Assembly (NCBI RefSeq): GCF_001665535.1
Contig: NZ_LZSQ01000107.1
Span: 1 to 64,000 of the forward strand
Length of the DNA stretch: 64,000 nucleotides
From: Mycobacterium sp. 852002-51961_SCH5331710
GTDB lineage: Bacteria > Actinomycetota > Actinomycetes > Mycobacteriales > Mycobacteriaceae
Direction of reading: 5' to 3'
Under the pieces are notes generated by a model. That model did not search any database. It had not been told where the DNA came from and saw only the letters and a list, made by a program, of their open reading frames with translations. Shown piece by piece: positions 15,828 to 24,723 of the stretch. The position numbers were made by a program, and so were the translations under genes. Numbering within the stretch: the stretch's first letter is position 1; each line of letters starts with the position of its first letter.

Positions 15828-16192
15828 GTCGCTTCCCCCTGGTCGGCCGCGGGCCGCGTGATCAGCACCGCCCCCGCGATCAGCGGCAGCACCGCGAGCA
15901 CGGTGACGAAGTGGACGACGCCGCTCAGGGCGAGCAGGGCGACGAACACGACGATGGTCGACGCCAGCGCCACACCGGCCCGGCGGAACCGGACATCGCC
16001 GGTGCGGCTGCGGCCGGCGAGGAAGGCCATCCCCGCACCCGCGGCGACCGTGAGGATCCCCGCGCCGCGGAACAGCGTCGGAAGGTTCACCGAGGCGGCG
16101 ATCAGACCGCCGAGCATCAACATCACCGAAGCGACGACCCAGCACCAGAAGGCGGCGGTGACGACGCGGTTTCGCGGCGCAGGAGCGGTCAT
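15824..16192 (-). CDS. Small polytopic membrane protein
   Basis: A 122-residue protein with four hydrophobic segments (TAAFWCWVVASVMLMLGG, GAGILTVAAGAGMAFLAG, VALASTIVVFVALLALSG, FVTVLAVLPLIAGAVLI). The starting MTAPAPRNRVVTAAFW is very similar in layout to the preceding gene (VDTGFWLWVASLPLL), so the two may be paralogues. Its stop overlaps the DUF3093 start by 4 nt. No function known. Confidence 0.7.
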   Translation of the reverse strand: MTAPAPRNRVVTAAFWCWVVASVMLMLGGLIAASVNLPTLFRGAGILTVAAGAGMAFLAGRSRTGDVRFRRAGVALASTIVVFVALLALSGVVHFVTVLAVLPLIAGAVLITRPAADQGEAT

Positions 16193-16212
16193 GGTCGGGT
16201 CAGCCTATCGGG

Positions 16213-16668
16213 TCACCGGGTGAAGAAGTCGGTGGCGTCTTTGCGGTGCAGCAGATATACGCCGCCGACGATCAACACCGAGCCGAGGATCGCGGTGACC
16301 GCATAGGAGACTGCGGCGGCCGGCGGCCGGTCGCCGCGCAACAGGTTGCTCGCGACGTAGACCACGACCGCGACGCCCGTGCCGGTCAGCACGGTCCGCG
16401 CCCACCGATAGCCCTGGCGCATCAGGATCTGAAAGGTCAACACGATGGCCCCGATGATCAGGATGAACACCACCGAGAGCGCAAGCACCGGTGCCGGCAG
16501 CTTGTCGGTGCGGTCGTCGACCAGCAGGTCGACGATGTGGCCGACGGTCAGCAGCGGAAGCGAGGCGACCCAGAGCCAGAAGCCGGTGTCCACGTCGTCG
16601 GGGCGGGTGCCGGGTTCGCGTGATGGCTGCCCGGCGGGATCCGAACGGCCGTGGGACTCCGGGCTCAC
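16213..16668 (-). CDS. Polytopic membrane protein directly after hemB (Rv0513-like)
   Basis: A 151-residue protein with four hydrophobic segments after a polar N-terminus. Segments include GFWLWVASLPLLTVGHIVDLL and LALSVVFILIIGAIVLTFQIL. Its GTG start at 16668 overlaps the hemB stop by 4 nt (GTGA), so it is translationally coupled to hemB. M. tuberculosis has a membrane protein at this position. A link to heme metabolism is suggested only by position. Confidence 0.7.
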   Translation of the reverse strand: MSPESHGRSDPAGQPSREPGTRPDDVDTGFWLWVASLPLLTVGHIVDLLVDDRTDKLPAPVLALSVVFILIIGAIVLTFQILMRQGYRWARTVLTGTGVAVVVYVASNLLRGDRPPAAAVSYAVTAILGSVLIVGGVYLLHRKDATDFFTR

Positions 16669-17645
16669 GCCAGCCAGGCGGCGACGTCGGCCGCCCAGTA
16701 CGTCAAGACGATGTCCGCCCCCGCCCGCCGGATGCTGGTCAGGGTCTCGAGGGCAACGGTCTGCAGGTCGATCCAGCCGTTGGCGGCGGCCGCGCTGATC
16801 ATCGAGTACTCGCCGGAGACCTGGTAGGCGGCCACCGGCACGGGCGACAGGTCGGCCGCCGCGCGCACGACGTCGAGATAACCCATCGCGGGCTTGACCA
16901 TCACGATGTCGGCGCCCTCGCCGATGTCGAGTTCGATCTCGTGCAACGCCTCGCGCGCATTGCCCGGATTCTGTTGATACGTACGACGATCGCCACGCAA
17001 GCTCGACCCCACCGCATCCCGGAACGGGCCGTAGAAACCCGAGGCGAACTTCGCGGCGTAGGCCAGGATGACCGTGTCGGTGTGCCCCGCAGCGTCCAGG
17101 CCGTCGCGGATCGCGGCGACCTGGCCGTCCATCATGCCGCTCGGACCCACGACGTGGGCACCCGAATCAGCTTGCGCCACAGCGAGCTCCACGTAGCGCT
17201 TGTTGGTCAGGTCGTTGTCGACCCGGCCCGCGCCGTCGAGCACCCCGCAATGACCGTGATCGGTGAACTCGTCGAGGCAGGTGTCGGCCATCAGGACGGT
17301 GTCGTCGCCGAGGTCGCCGGCCAGGTCGCGCAGTGCGACGTTGAGGATGCCGTCCTCGGCAACGCCGATCGAACCGGTCGGGTCCTTGTCCTCGTCGCGC
17401 GGAACGCCGAACAGCATCAGGCCGCCGACACCGGCCGCCACCGCGTCGGCGGCGGCGCGGCGCAGCGAGTCGCGGGTGTGCTGCACGACGCCGGGCATCG
17501 AGGAGATCTCACGGGGTTCGTCGATGCCGTCGGCGACGAACATCGGCAGCACCAGTTGCCGTGGCTCCAAGGCGGTTTCGGCGACCAGCCGCCGCAACGC
17601 CGGAGTCGCGCGCAGCCGGCGGGGACGATGCCTGGGAAAACCCAT
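16665..17645 (-). CDS. hemB: Delta-aminolevulinic acid dehydratase (porphobilinogen synthase)
   Basis: A 326-residue enzyme that condenses two 5-aminolevulinate molecules to porphobilinogen. Motifs are RPRRLRATPALRRLV at the N-terminus, the metal region DTCLDEFTDHGHCG, the active-site lysine regions YAAKFASGFYGPFRDA and VMVKPAMGYLDVV, and the terminal AGADIVLTYWA. The metal motif is a mixed C-D-C version, between the three-Cys zinc type and the D-A-x-D magnesium type. It begins 5 nt after the hemD stop. Confidence 0.95.
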   Translation of the reverse strand: MGFPRHRPRRLRATPALRRLVAETALEPRQLVLPMFVADGIDEPREISSMPGVVQHTRDSLRRAAADAVAAGVGGLMLFGVPRDEDKDPTGSIGVAEDGILNVALRDLAGDLGDDTVLMADTCLDEFTDHGHCGVLDGAGRVDNDLTNKRYVELAVAQADSGAHVVGPSGMMDGQVAAIRDGLDAAGHTDTVILAYAAKFASGFYGPFRDAVGSSLRGDRRTYQQNPGNAREALHEIELDIGEGADIVMVKPAMGYLDVVRAAADLSPVPVAAYQVSGEYSMISAAAANGWIDLQTVALETLTSIRRAGADIVLTYWAADVAAWLA

Positions 17646-17650
17646 CTCGG

Positions 17651-19318
17651 TCAGCGGCGGCGGCTCTTCTTACGCGGCGGGGGCAGTGCGCCCTCGGCGC
17701 GCAGCCGGGCGGCGTGCTCGGCGAGCGCCTCCACCAGCGGACCGACGGCGGCGACCTCGGGCTGCACATCGACGCGCAGGCCGAATTCCGCTGCGGTCTC
17801 GGCGGTTTTCGGTCCGATGCACGCGACGATGGTGCGCGCGTGCGGCTTGCCCGCGATACCGACCAGGTTGCGCACCGTAGAACTCGAGGTGAAGCAGACC
17901 GCGTCGAAGCCGCCGGTCTTGATCATCTCGCGGGTGTGCGCGGGCGGCGGTGCGGCACGCACCGTGCGGTACGCCGTGACGTCCTCGATCTCCCAGCCGC
18001 GTTCGCGCAGGCCTTCGGCCAGCGTCTCGGTGGCGATGTCGGCGCGCGGCAGCAGCACGCGGTTCACCGGGTCGAAAACGTCGTCATACGGCGGGAATTC
18101 ATCGAGCAGGCCCAGCGACGACTGCTCACCGGCGGGCACCAGCTCGGGGTTGATGCCGAACGCCCGCACCCGGTCGGCGGTGGCCTGGCCGACGCAGGCG
18201 ATCTTCACACCCGAGAACGCCCTCGCGTCGAGGCCGAACTCGTTGAACTTCTCCCACACCGCGCGCACGGCGTTGGTGGAGGTGAACACCACCCACTGGA
18301 ACCGGCCGTCGACCAGACCCTTGACCGCGCGCTCCATCTGCGCGGGGCTGCGCGGCGGCTCGACAGCGATGGTGGGGACCTCGATCGGCAATGCGCCGTG
18401 GCCCACCAGCTTCTCGCTCATCTCGCCGGCCTGATCCTTGGTACGCGGCACCAGCACGGTCCAGCCGTACAGGGCGCGGCTCTCCCACCAGTTCAGCTTG
18501 GTGCGGTTGGCGACGGTCTTGCCGATGGTCACGACGAGAGGACCGGACAACGGGCCCGACGGCTCGGTGCCGGCCAGCGTGGCCTTGTCGAGCAGCCCGG
18601 CCAGCGTCGTCTCGACCGAACGCTGTTGGCACGTCGTGCCATTCGCGGTCACCACCAGCGGCGTGGTGTCGGTCAGTCCGTACTCGATCAGGGTGCGCGC
18701 CGCGTCGGGCAGATGTGACGCCGTCGCGTGCAGGATCAGCGGACCGGGCGCGGCGGCCAGTGCGGCCCAGTCGACGTCGGGATCGCGGACGTCGGCCACG
18801 GTGTGCGCGGACCCCAGCGGCAGACCCGCATATGTGGGTACCGCGGTGGTGTCCGGCAGGCCCGGCACGATCTCGAAGTTCAGGTGCGACTTCGCCAGCG
18901 CCGACACCTCGGTGATCACCGCGTCCACCGACAGCGGATCGCCCGCGACCAGGCGCACCACGTCCACGCCGGTACGGGCCTCGGTGATCAGCGTCTTGGC
19001 CACCTCGGCCGGATCGCCGACGGCCGACCGGATATCGGGCCCGCCTGGGATGGCTGGCGCTTCGGCGTCGGAGGCCTCGCCGTCTTTGGGGGCCTCGGCA
19101 GGTTCGGGCCCCGACGGGGGCGGCAGTTCGCAACCCACCAGGGCCAGCACGGCTTCCGGCACATCGGGGTCGGTGAACACCAGGGCGGCGTTGGCGAGCA
19201 CGGTGTGGGCCCGCGTCGTCAGCAGCCCGGGGTCGCCGGGACCCGATCCGACGAACGTGATGCGGCCCGGCTTCGGCTTGCGCCCCCGCCCGCTGGTCTG
19301 GCCTGTCATCTCACTCAC
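17651..19318 (-). CDS. hemD: Fused uroporphyrin-III C-methyltransferase-like / uroporphyrinogen-III synthase
   Basis: A 555-residue two-domain protein. Residues about 18-270 resemble the SUMT (CobA/CysG-type) methylase, with the SAM-binding GSGPGDPGLLT and VVRLVAGDPLSVD. An acidic Pro/Ala/Glu-rich insert near residues 65-95 breaks the usual spacing. Residues about 285-535 are uroporphyrinogen-III synthase (LYGWTVLVPRTKDQAGEM, VVFTSTNAVRAVWE, AVCFTSSSTVRNLVG). It closes the tetrapyrrole ring made by HemC and may feed siroheme or B12. The C-terminus is Lys/Arg-rich. Lies between hemC and hemB. Confidence 0.93.
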   Translation of the reverse strand: MSEMTGQTSGRGRKPKPGRITFVGSGPGDPGLLTTRAHTVLANAALVFTDPDVPEAVLALVGCELPPPSGPEPAEAPKDGEASDAEAPAIPGGPDIRSAVGDPAEVAKTLITEARTGVDVVRLVAGDPLSVDAVITEVSALAKSHLNFEIVPGLPDTTAVPTYAGLPLGSAHTVADVRDPDVDWAALAAAPGPLILHATASHLPDAARTLIEYGLTDTTPLVVTANGTTCQQRSVETTLAGLLDKATLAGTEPSGPLSGPLVVTIGKTVANRTKLNWWESRALYGWTVLVPRTKDQAGEMSEKLVGHGALPIEVPTIAVEPPRSPAQMERAVKGLVDGRFQWVVFTSTNAVRAVWEKFNEFGLDARAFSGVKIACVGQATADRVRAFGINPELVPAGEQSSLGLLDEFPPYDDVFDPVNRVLLPRADIATETLAEGLRERGWEIEDVTAYRTVRAAPPPAHTREMIKTGGFDAVCFTSSSTVRNLVGIAGKPHARTIVACIGPKTAETAAEFGLRVDVQPEVAAVGPLVEALAEHAARLRAEGALPPPRKKSRRR

Positions 19319-19362
19319 TCATCTCTCTGCTCTTCGCTTGTCGCTCATCGCAGCTCTACAGC

Positions 19363-20295
19363 TCAGTTGGCGTCCGCCATGAGTTCGCGCGCCCCGAGGT
19401 CGAACAACTCCTCGGCGACCGAGAGCCCCAGCTCCCGGGCCCGGTCGGGAGTGCCGACGCCGGACGCGCGGATCACGTCGGATCCGTCCAGCGCCGCTAC
19501 GCAGCCGCGCAGCGACACCTCTTCGAAGACGTTGCCGTCCTCATCGATGGACTCGACCACCTCCGCGATCGCTCCCACCGGTGCGGAACAACCCGCCTCC
19601 AGTCGGGCGAGCAGGGCCCGTTCCGCGGTGACTGCGGCGCGCGTGTCGGCGTCGTCCAACTCCGCCAGCAGCGCGGCGAGCTCGGTGTCGCCTGCGCGGC
19701 ACTCGACCGCGAGCGCACCTTGAGCCGGCGCTGGCAACATCTGCACCGGCTCGAGAGTCTCGGTGACATCTGCCAGCCGCCCGATGCGGGCCAGTCCCGC
19801 CCGTGCGACTACGATGCCGTCGAGATCACCGTTGCTAACCCTGTTCAACCTGGTATCCAGGTTGCCTCTTAGGGGGCGGATTTCCAAACCGAGACCCAGT
19901 GCTCTAAGCTGTGCGGCCCGTCGCGGGCTCGATGTGCCGACAACCGACCCCGCGGGCAACTCCCCGAGCACCAGTCCATCGCGCGCCACCAGCGCGTCTC
20001 GCGGATCTTCGCGCGGGGGGCTTGCGGCGATGACGAAGCGCGGGTCGACCGCGGTCGGCAAATCCTTGAACGAGTGCACGGCGGCGTCGACCCGGCCCTC
20101 GTGGATGGCCTCCCGCAGAGCCGCGGTGAACACACCCACGCCGATATCGGCGATCGGGCCCTGGTTGCGGTCGCCCTCGGTGGAGACGGGGACGAGCTCG
20201 GCGGCGTGTCCGTTCGCGATCAGCGCGTCCCGAATTGTCCCCGCCTGGGTGGTCGCCAAGAGACTGGCGCGAGTGCCTATCCGAATTACAGTCAA
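19363..20295 (-). CDS. hemC: Porphobilinogen deaminase (hydroxymethylbilane synthase)
   Basis: A 310-residue enzyme that polymerises four porphobilinogens into hydroxymethylbilane. It begins with the family start VIRIGTRASLLA, contains FKDLPTAVDPRF and GTSSPRRAAQLRAL, and carries the dipyrromethane-cofactor cysteine in EAGCSAPVGA. The start appears to be a TTG at 20295, three bases after the hemA stop; no ATG or GTG gives the conserved N-terminus. Confidence 0.95.
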   Translation of the reverse strand: MTVIRIGTRASLLATTQAGTIRDALIANGHAAELVPVSTEGDRNQGPIADIGVGVFTAALREAIHEGRVDAAVHSFKDLPTAVDPRFVIAASPPREDPRDALVARDGLVLGELPAGSVVGTSSPRRAAQLRALGLGLEIRPLRGNLDTRLNRVSNGDLDGIVVARAGLARIGRLADVTETLEPVQMLPAPAQGALAVECRAGDTELAALLAELDDADTRAAVTAERALLARLEAGCSAPVGAIAEVVESIDEDGNVFEEVSLRGCVAALDGSDVIRASGVGTPDRARELGLSVAEELFDLGARELMADAN

Positions 20296-20298
20296 CCG

Positions 20299-21642
20299 TT
20301 ACTCGGCCTTGTCGAGATCCGATGCGAGCAAAGGCATTTCGGGCCCCGCGACGGCGTCGACGGCCTGCTGGTCGAGCTCGAACAGCTCGCGCAGCGCCTC
20401 GGCGTAACTGTCCCCGCCGGGTGCGCTGGCCAATTGCTTGACCCGCACCGTCGGGGCGTGCAGGAGCTTGTCGACGACCCGGCGCACCGTCCTGGCGACC
20501 TCGTCGCGCTGCGCGGTGCCCAAGTCGGGAAGCCGGTTGTCGAGGCGCAGTAGCTCGGCCTCGACCACGTCGGCGGCGCGTTGACGCAGCGCGGTGACCG
20601 TCGGGGTGACCTCGGCCATCCGCTGACCGGCAAGGTACTTGGCGACCTCCGCGGCGACGATCGCGCGGGCGGCTTCGGCGTCGGACGACGCGGCTCGGGC
20701 GGCCGGTTCGCGCTGGATGCGTTCCATGTCGACGACGTAGACGCCGGGTAGACCCGCCACCGCGGGATCCACGTCGCGCGGCATGCCGAGGTCGCAGATG
20801 ACCAGCTGTTTTGGCTCTTGGCCGTGCGCCAGACCGCGGTGGACGTCGGCCAGCGAGACCACCGGCCGAACCGCTCCGGTGCAGCAGACGACGACGTCGG
20901 CGTCGGTGAGCAGCGGCGGCAGGTGATCAAACGGGAAGGGTTGCGACTCGATGCCCAACTCGCGAACGTTGGCCGCGAGGCGCTTGGCCCGAGGCTGGCT
21001 GCGGTTCACCACGTGGATGCGCTCGACGCCCGCCCGCGCCAGGTGCTTGGCGGCCAGCGAGCCCATCGAACCCGCGCCGATGACCACCGCGGTGCGGCCG
21101 GCCAGCGAGCCGAGCTTGCTTTCGGCGGTGTCCAGCGCGACGGAGACGACCGAAGCGCCCGCGGCGTCGATGCCCGTCTCGGTGTGCACCCGCTTGCCGA
21201 CGGCCAGCGCGCGCTGCGACAGTTCGTGCAGGGTGCGGCCGACGGTGTGGTTGGCCTCGGCGGCCGCGTAGGCGCGGCGGACCTGGCCGAGCACCTGCTG
21301 CTCGCCGACGACCGCGGAATCCAGGCCGGAGGCCACCGCGAACAGGTGCTCGACGGCCGCTTCGGCGTACCGGACGTAGGCGTATTTTGTCAGGTCGTTG
21401 AGGCTCATCCCGGAATGGTCGGAGAGCACCTGCCCGATCACCGACAGGCCGCCGTGGAACGCGTCGACGACCGCATAGACCTCGACGCGGTTGCACGTTG
21501 ACAGCACCATGGCCTCGGTGACGAGGGAGGACTGCAGCACCTGGTCGACGATCTTTGCCTGATCGGACTCGTCGGTACTGAGCTGCTCGAGCACGGACAC
21601 CGGCGCGCTGCGGTGCGAAACCCCGAAAAGCAGCACGCTCAC
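20299..21642 (-). CDS. hemA: Glutamyl-tRNA reductase
   Basis: A 447-residue enzyme that catalyses the first committed step of C5 tetrapyrrole synthesis, reducing glutamyl-tRNA to glutamate-1-semialdehyde with NADPH. The catalytic cysteine is Cys50 in STCNRVEVYA. The NADPH domain has AVVIGAGSMGSLAAKHLA and the C-terminal dimerisation helix follows. It heads the hemA-hemC-hemD-hemB set. The 127-bp gap upstream (21643-21769) should hold the promoter, though I could not pick out a clear box. Confidence 0.96.
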   Translation of the reverse strand: MSVLLFGVSHRSAPVSVLEQLSTDESDQAKIVDQVLQSSLVTEAMVLSTCNRVEVYAVVDAFHGGLSVIGQVLSDHSGMSLNDLTKYAYVRYAEAAVEHLFAVASGLDSAVVGEQQVLGQVRRAYAAAEANHTVGRTLHELSQRALAVGKRVHTETGIDAAGASVVSVALDTAESKLGSLAGRTAVVIGAGSMGSLAAKHLARAGVERIHVVNRSQPRAKRLAANVRELGIESQPFPFDHLPPLLTDADVVVCCTGAVRPVVSLADVHRGLAHGQEPKQLVICDLGMPRDVDPAVAGLPGVYVVDMERIQREPAARAASSDAEAARAIVAAEVAKYLAGQRMAEVTPTVTALRQRAADVVEAELLRLDNRLPDLGTAQRDEVARTVRRVVDKLLHAPTVRVKQLASAPGGDSYAEALRELFELDQQAVDAVAGPEMPLLASDLDKAE

Positions 21643-21769
21643 GGCTTCATCACCACGTCATCCAAGGTAGTCGGTGAACAGTTAGCTCACCAAATTCCGC
21701 GCTGTTTTCGTCGGACCCGTATTCCGACGGCGAAACCCGTACTGGTATCCCGCTTCGCGGCGGCGCCCG

Positions 21770-22024
21770 TCACGTCGCGAGATCGGCCCGCAGGCGTGGC
21801 TCGTCGATCTCCCAGTAGCTGTGTTCGCGCCCGTCGAGCAGAACCACCGGGAGCCGGTCGCCGAACTCCGCACGCAGCCCCGGATCGCCGGCCTTCGCGG
21901 CGGCGTCGACATCGGTGACAGCCAGCGTGAACCCCAGTTCGTCGGCCAGCTGGGCCAGCCGCGCCGCAGCGCCCGTGCAGATCGTGCACCCGTCGCGCGT
22001 CAACAACTCCACCGCGTGCTCCAC
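21770..22024 (-). CDS. Glutaredoxin-like protein (Rv0508-like)
   Basis: An 84-residue thioredoxin-fold protein of the glutaredoxin 2-like family (DUF836). The redox motif is LLTRDGCTICTGA (CxxC near residues 13-16), followed by the cis-proline strand RLPVVLLDGREHSYWEID. The GTG at 22024 starts it immediately before the conserved first strand. It lies upstream of hemA on the same strand and may supply thiol reduction. The partner is unknown. Confidence 0.8.
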   Translation of the reverse strand: MEHAVELLTRDGCTICTGAAARLAQLADELGFTLAVTDVDAAAKAGDPGLRAEFGDRLPVVLLDGREHSYWEIDEPRLRADLAT

Positions 22025-22063
22025 CTCGCCAGTATCGCCGCACCGGTGACTTAGGGTTGATTC

Positions 22064-22954
22064 GTGTCTGGAATCGGCGACCGCGAAGCTGCTGAACAGC
22101 AACTCGCCGGCGAGGCAAGCGCGGAGGCGGCCGTCACCGACCTGGCGGCCGAAACCGCCCCGGCCCCACCGACTCCGCCACCGGATCTGACCGCAGCGGC
22201 GTTCTTCGACGTCGACAACACCCTGGTGCAGGGGTCGTCGCTGCTGCACTTCGCCCGCGGCCTAGCCGCCCGCAAGTTCTTCACCTACGGCGACATCGCT
22301 CGGTTCGTCTATGCGCAGGCGAAGTTCCAGCTGACCGGCCGCGAGAACAGCGAGGACGTGGCCGCTGGCCGACGCAAGGCACTGGCGTTCATCGAAGGCC
22401 GCTCGACGGCCGAGTTGATGGCGGTCGGCGAGGAGATCTACGACGAGATCATCGCCGACAAGATCTGGCCCGGCACCCGAGCGCTCGCGCAGATGCACCT
22501 CGACGCCGGCCAGCAGGTATGGCTGGTCACCGCGACCCCGTACGAGCTGGCCGCGACCATCGCCAAACGGCTCGGGCTCACCGGCGCGCTGGGCACCGTC
22601 GCCGAATCCGTCGACGGGGTGTTCACCGGCCGCCTGGTCGGCGACATCCTGCACGGCACCGGTAAGGCGCACGCGGTGCGATCCCTGGCGATCCGCGAAG
22701 GGCTCAACCTGCGCCGCTGCACGGCCTACTCGGACAGCTTCAACGACGTGCCGATGCTCTCGCTGGTCGGCACCGCGGTGGCGATCAACCCCGACGCCGA
22801 CCTGCGCGACCTCGCACGTGAGCGCGGCTGGGAGATCCGCGATTTCCGCACCGCGCGCAAGGCCGCGCGCATCGGCGTGCCGTCGGCGCTCGCGCTCGGC
22901 GCGGCCGGCGGGGCACTGGCGGCGGTGGTCTCGCGCCGCCAGGAGGGCCGCTGA
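22064..22954 (+). CDS. serB1: HAD-superfamily phosphoserine-phosphatase-like hydrolase
   Basis: A 296-residue HAD-IB hydrolase. The catalytic motif I is AFFDVDNTLVQGS (DxDxT). Motif II is in WLVTATPYELA and motifs III/IV in YSDSFNDVPMLSLVG. About 40 residues of acidic/Pro-rich sequence precede the domain and a short hydrophobic Ala-rich tail (ALGAAGGALAAVVS) follows it. Related proteins are annotated SerB1 in M. tuberculosis, but activity on phosphoserine is assumed rather than shown. The GTG start at 22064 is 39 nt from the divergent glutaredoxin gene. Confidence 0.85.
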   Translation: MSGIGDREAAEQQLAGEASAEAAVTDLAAETAPAPPTPPPDLTAAAFFDVDNTLVQGSSLLHFARGLAARKFFTYGDIARFVYAQAKFQLTGRENSEDVAAGRRKALAFIEGRSTAELMAVGEEIYDEIIADKIWPGTRALAQMHLDAGQQVWLVTATPYELAATIAKRLGLTGALGTVAESVDGVFTGRLVGDILHGTGKAHAVRSLAIREGLNLRRCTAYSDSFNDVPMLSLVGTAVAINPDADLRDLARERGWEIRDFRTARKAARIGVPSALALGAAGGALAAVVSRRQEGR

Positions 22955-23059
22955 CGAGCCGCGCTGGGCGAGGCTGGGGCCCACGCCCGCTGATAGGCTC
23001 GCGCCGCTGACTCCGACAAGACGAGACGGCAGCCCGCGCACGCGAGGAGCAGGTCAGGC

Positions 23060-23599
23060 ATGGCAATCGCAGAGAACATCATCGGAACCCACTACCGGTA
23101 TCCCGACTACTTCGAGGTCGACCGGGAGAAGATCCGTGAGTTCGCCCGTGCGGTCAAGGACGAGCACCCGGCGCATTTCACCGAAGAGGCCGCCGCCGAG
23201 TACGGCTACGACTCGCTGATCGCCCCGCTGACCTTCCTCGCCGTCGCCGGCCGCCGCGTCCAGCTGGAGATCTTCAACCAGTTCGACGTGCCGATCAACA
23301 TGGAGCGCGTGCTGCACCGCGACCAGAAGATCACGTTCCACCGCCCGATCCTGGCCGGCGACAAGCTGTTCTTCGACTCCTACCTCGACTCGGTCACCGA
23401 GTCGCACGGCGCCATCGTCACCGAGGTCCGAGGCGAGGTCACCGACGCCGAGGGCAAGCCCGTCCTGACGAGCGTCGTCACCGTCATGGGTGAGGCCCAG
23501 TCGGACACCGAGGCCGACGAGGTGAGCCAGCGCATCGCCGCCGCACGCGACGAGGCGATCGCGAAAATGATTGCCAAGCAAAGTAGTTCGGAGAGCTAG
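23060..23599 (+). CDS. MaoC-like (3R)-hydroxyacyl-ACP dehydratase subunit, HadA/HadC type
   Basis: A 179-residue single-hotdog protein of the UPF0336/FAS1-like dehydratase N-terminal group (Rv0504c-like, related to HadA and HadC). Signatures are GTHYRYPDYFEVDREKIREF, DSLIAPLTFL and the hotdog strand RDQKITFHRPILAGDKLFF. HadA/HadC subunits bind the acyl chain and pair with HadB for mycolic-acid chain elongation; no hadB is adjacent here, so the partner must be elsewhere. It starts with ATG at 23060 after a GAGGAGC ribosome binding site. Confidence 0.85.
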   Translation: MAIAENIIGTHYRYPDYFEVDREKIREFARAVKDEHPAHFTEEAAAEYGYDSLIAPLTFLAVAGRRVQLEIFNQFDVPINMERVLHRDQKITFHRPILAGDKLFFDSYLDSVTESHGAIVTEVRGEVTDAEGKPVLTSVVTVMGEAQSDTEADEVSQRIAAARDEAIAKMIAKQSSSES

Positions 23600-23615
23600 C
23601 CTCTTTTCCGGCCGC

Positions 23616-24686
23616 TCAGCCGAGGAACGTGTTCCTGCGCTGGGTGAGCAATTGGTACAGCGTCTGCTGGATGGTCTCGCGCACCTGGTCGGTGAGCTCG
23701 AAGGTGACCATCGGGTCGTCGGCCGCCGACTCGTCGTAGTCCGCGGTCTCGATCGGCTCACCGAACTGGATGTGCCACTTCGACGGCAGCGGGATCATCC
23801 CCGCGGGTCCCGCCAGCGGGAAGAACGGCGTGATCGGGAAGTACGGCAGCCCGAGCAGTCGGGCCAGCAGCTTGACGTCGGCGATCATCGGATAGATCTC
23901 CTCGGACCCGACGATCGAGCACGGGACGATGGGCGCCTTGGTGCGCAGCGCCGCCGAGACGAAGCCACCGCGGCCGAATCGCTGCAGCTTGTAACGGTCT
24001 TTGAAGTGTTTGCCCAGGCCCTTGTAGCCCTCGGGGAACACCGCGGTCAGCTCGCCCGCGGCCAGCAGCCGGTAGGCGTCGGCGGTGCAGGCCATGGTGT
24101 GGCCGGCCTTGCGGGCGGCCTGGCCGACCACGGGCAGGTCGAACACCATGTCAGCGGCCAGCAGGCGCAGGTCGCGGTGCGTCGGGTGGTGGTCGTGCAC
24201 CGCCACTGAGGCCATCAGTCCGTCGAACGGCAGCACGCCGGCGTGGTTGGCGACCACCAGCGCGGCGCCGGTCTCGGGCAAATGCTCGATGCCGCTGACC
24301 TCGACGCGGAACCACGACTTGAAGAAGACTCTCAGCAAAGGCAAAAAGATTGCGTTGTTGAGGTGGGCATCGAACCCGAATTCGTCGACGGTGTAATCGC
24401 CCGTCATCCGCTTGCGAACGAATTCGGCGACGGCCGCGATGTTCTTGGCGAGTTCGGTGGGCGTCTCCTCGACGATCGGTGCGCCGCCGGTCACGCCGCC
24501 GCGGTGCTCATCGATCTCGCGGACGACGGCGGCGATCTCCTCGGCCGAGGCGCCGCTGACCGGATCCGAGAGCTGCGACGGATGTCGGCGGGAGCCCTGC
24601 GCTCGCGCGGCGTTCCGCCGCTGAGCCGCTGCACGACCCGAATTACCATGCAGCGGAATAACTTTCGCCTTGGACTCGCCCGCCAC
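23616..24686 (-). CDS. Lysophospholipid-type acyltransferase (Rv0502-like)
   Basis: A 356-residue acyltransferase. The catalytic block is VVANHAGVLPFDGLMA, an N-H motif with six residues before the Asp rather than the usual four. Substrate-binding FPEGYKGLGKHF and IVPCSIVGSEEIYP follow. The first 90 residues are polar and basic. Family members transfer acyl chains in phospholipid or lipid remodelling. The GTG start at 24686 is 37 nt after the upstream epimerase stop, so the two are probably co-transcribed. Confidence 0.85.
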   Translation of the reverse strand: MAGESKAKVIPLHGNSGRAAAQRRNAARAQGSRRHPSQLSDPVSGASAEEIAAVVREIDEHRGGVTGGAPIVEETPTELAKNIAAVAEFVRKRMTGDYTVDEFGFDAHLNNAIFLPLLRVFFKSWFRVEVSGIEHLPETGAALVVANHAGVLPFDGLMASVAVHDHHPTHRDLRLLAADMVFDLPVVGQAARKAGHTMACTADAYRLLAAGELTAVFPEGYKGLGKHFKDRYKLQRFGRGGFVSAALRTKAPIVPCSIVGSEEIYPMIADVKLLARLLGLPYFPITPFFPLAGPAGMIPLPSKWHIQFGEPIETADYDESAADDPMVTFELTDQVRETIQQTLYQLLTQRRNTFLG

Positions 24687-24723
24687 GGTCGTTTCCTTCT
24701 CCCCACCCGATCAGTTGATGCGC

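Noticed and set aside
16491..18434. A 647-codon open frame on the plus strand
   Set aside because: It lies opposite hemB and hemD, which are certain. The product is low-complexity and shows no family.
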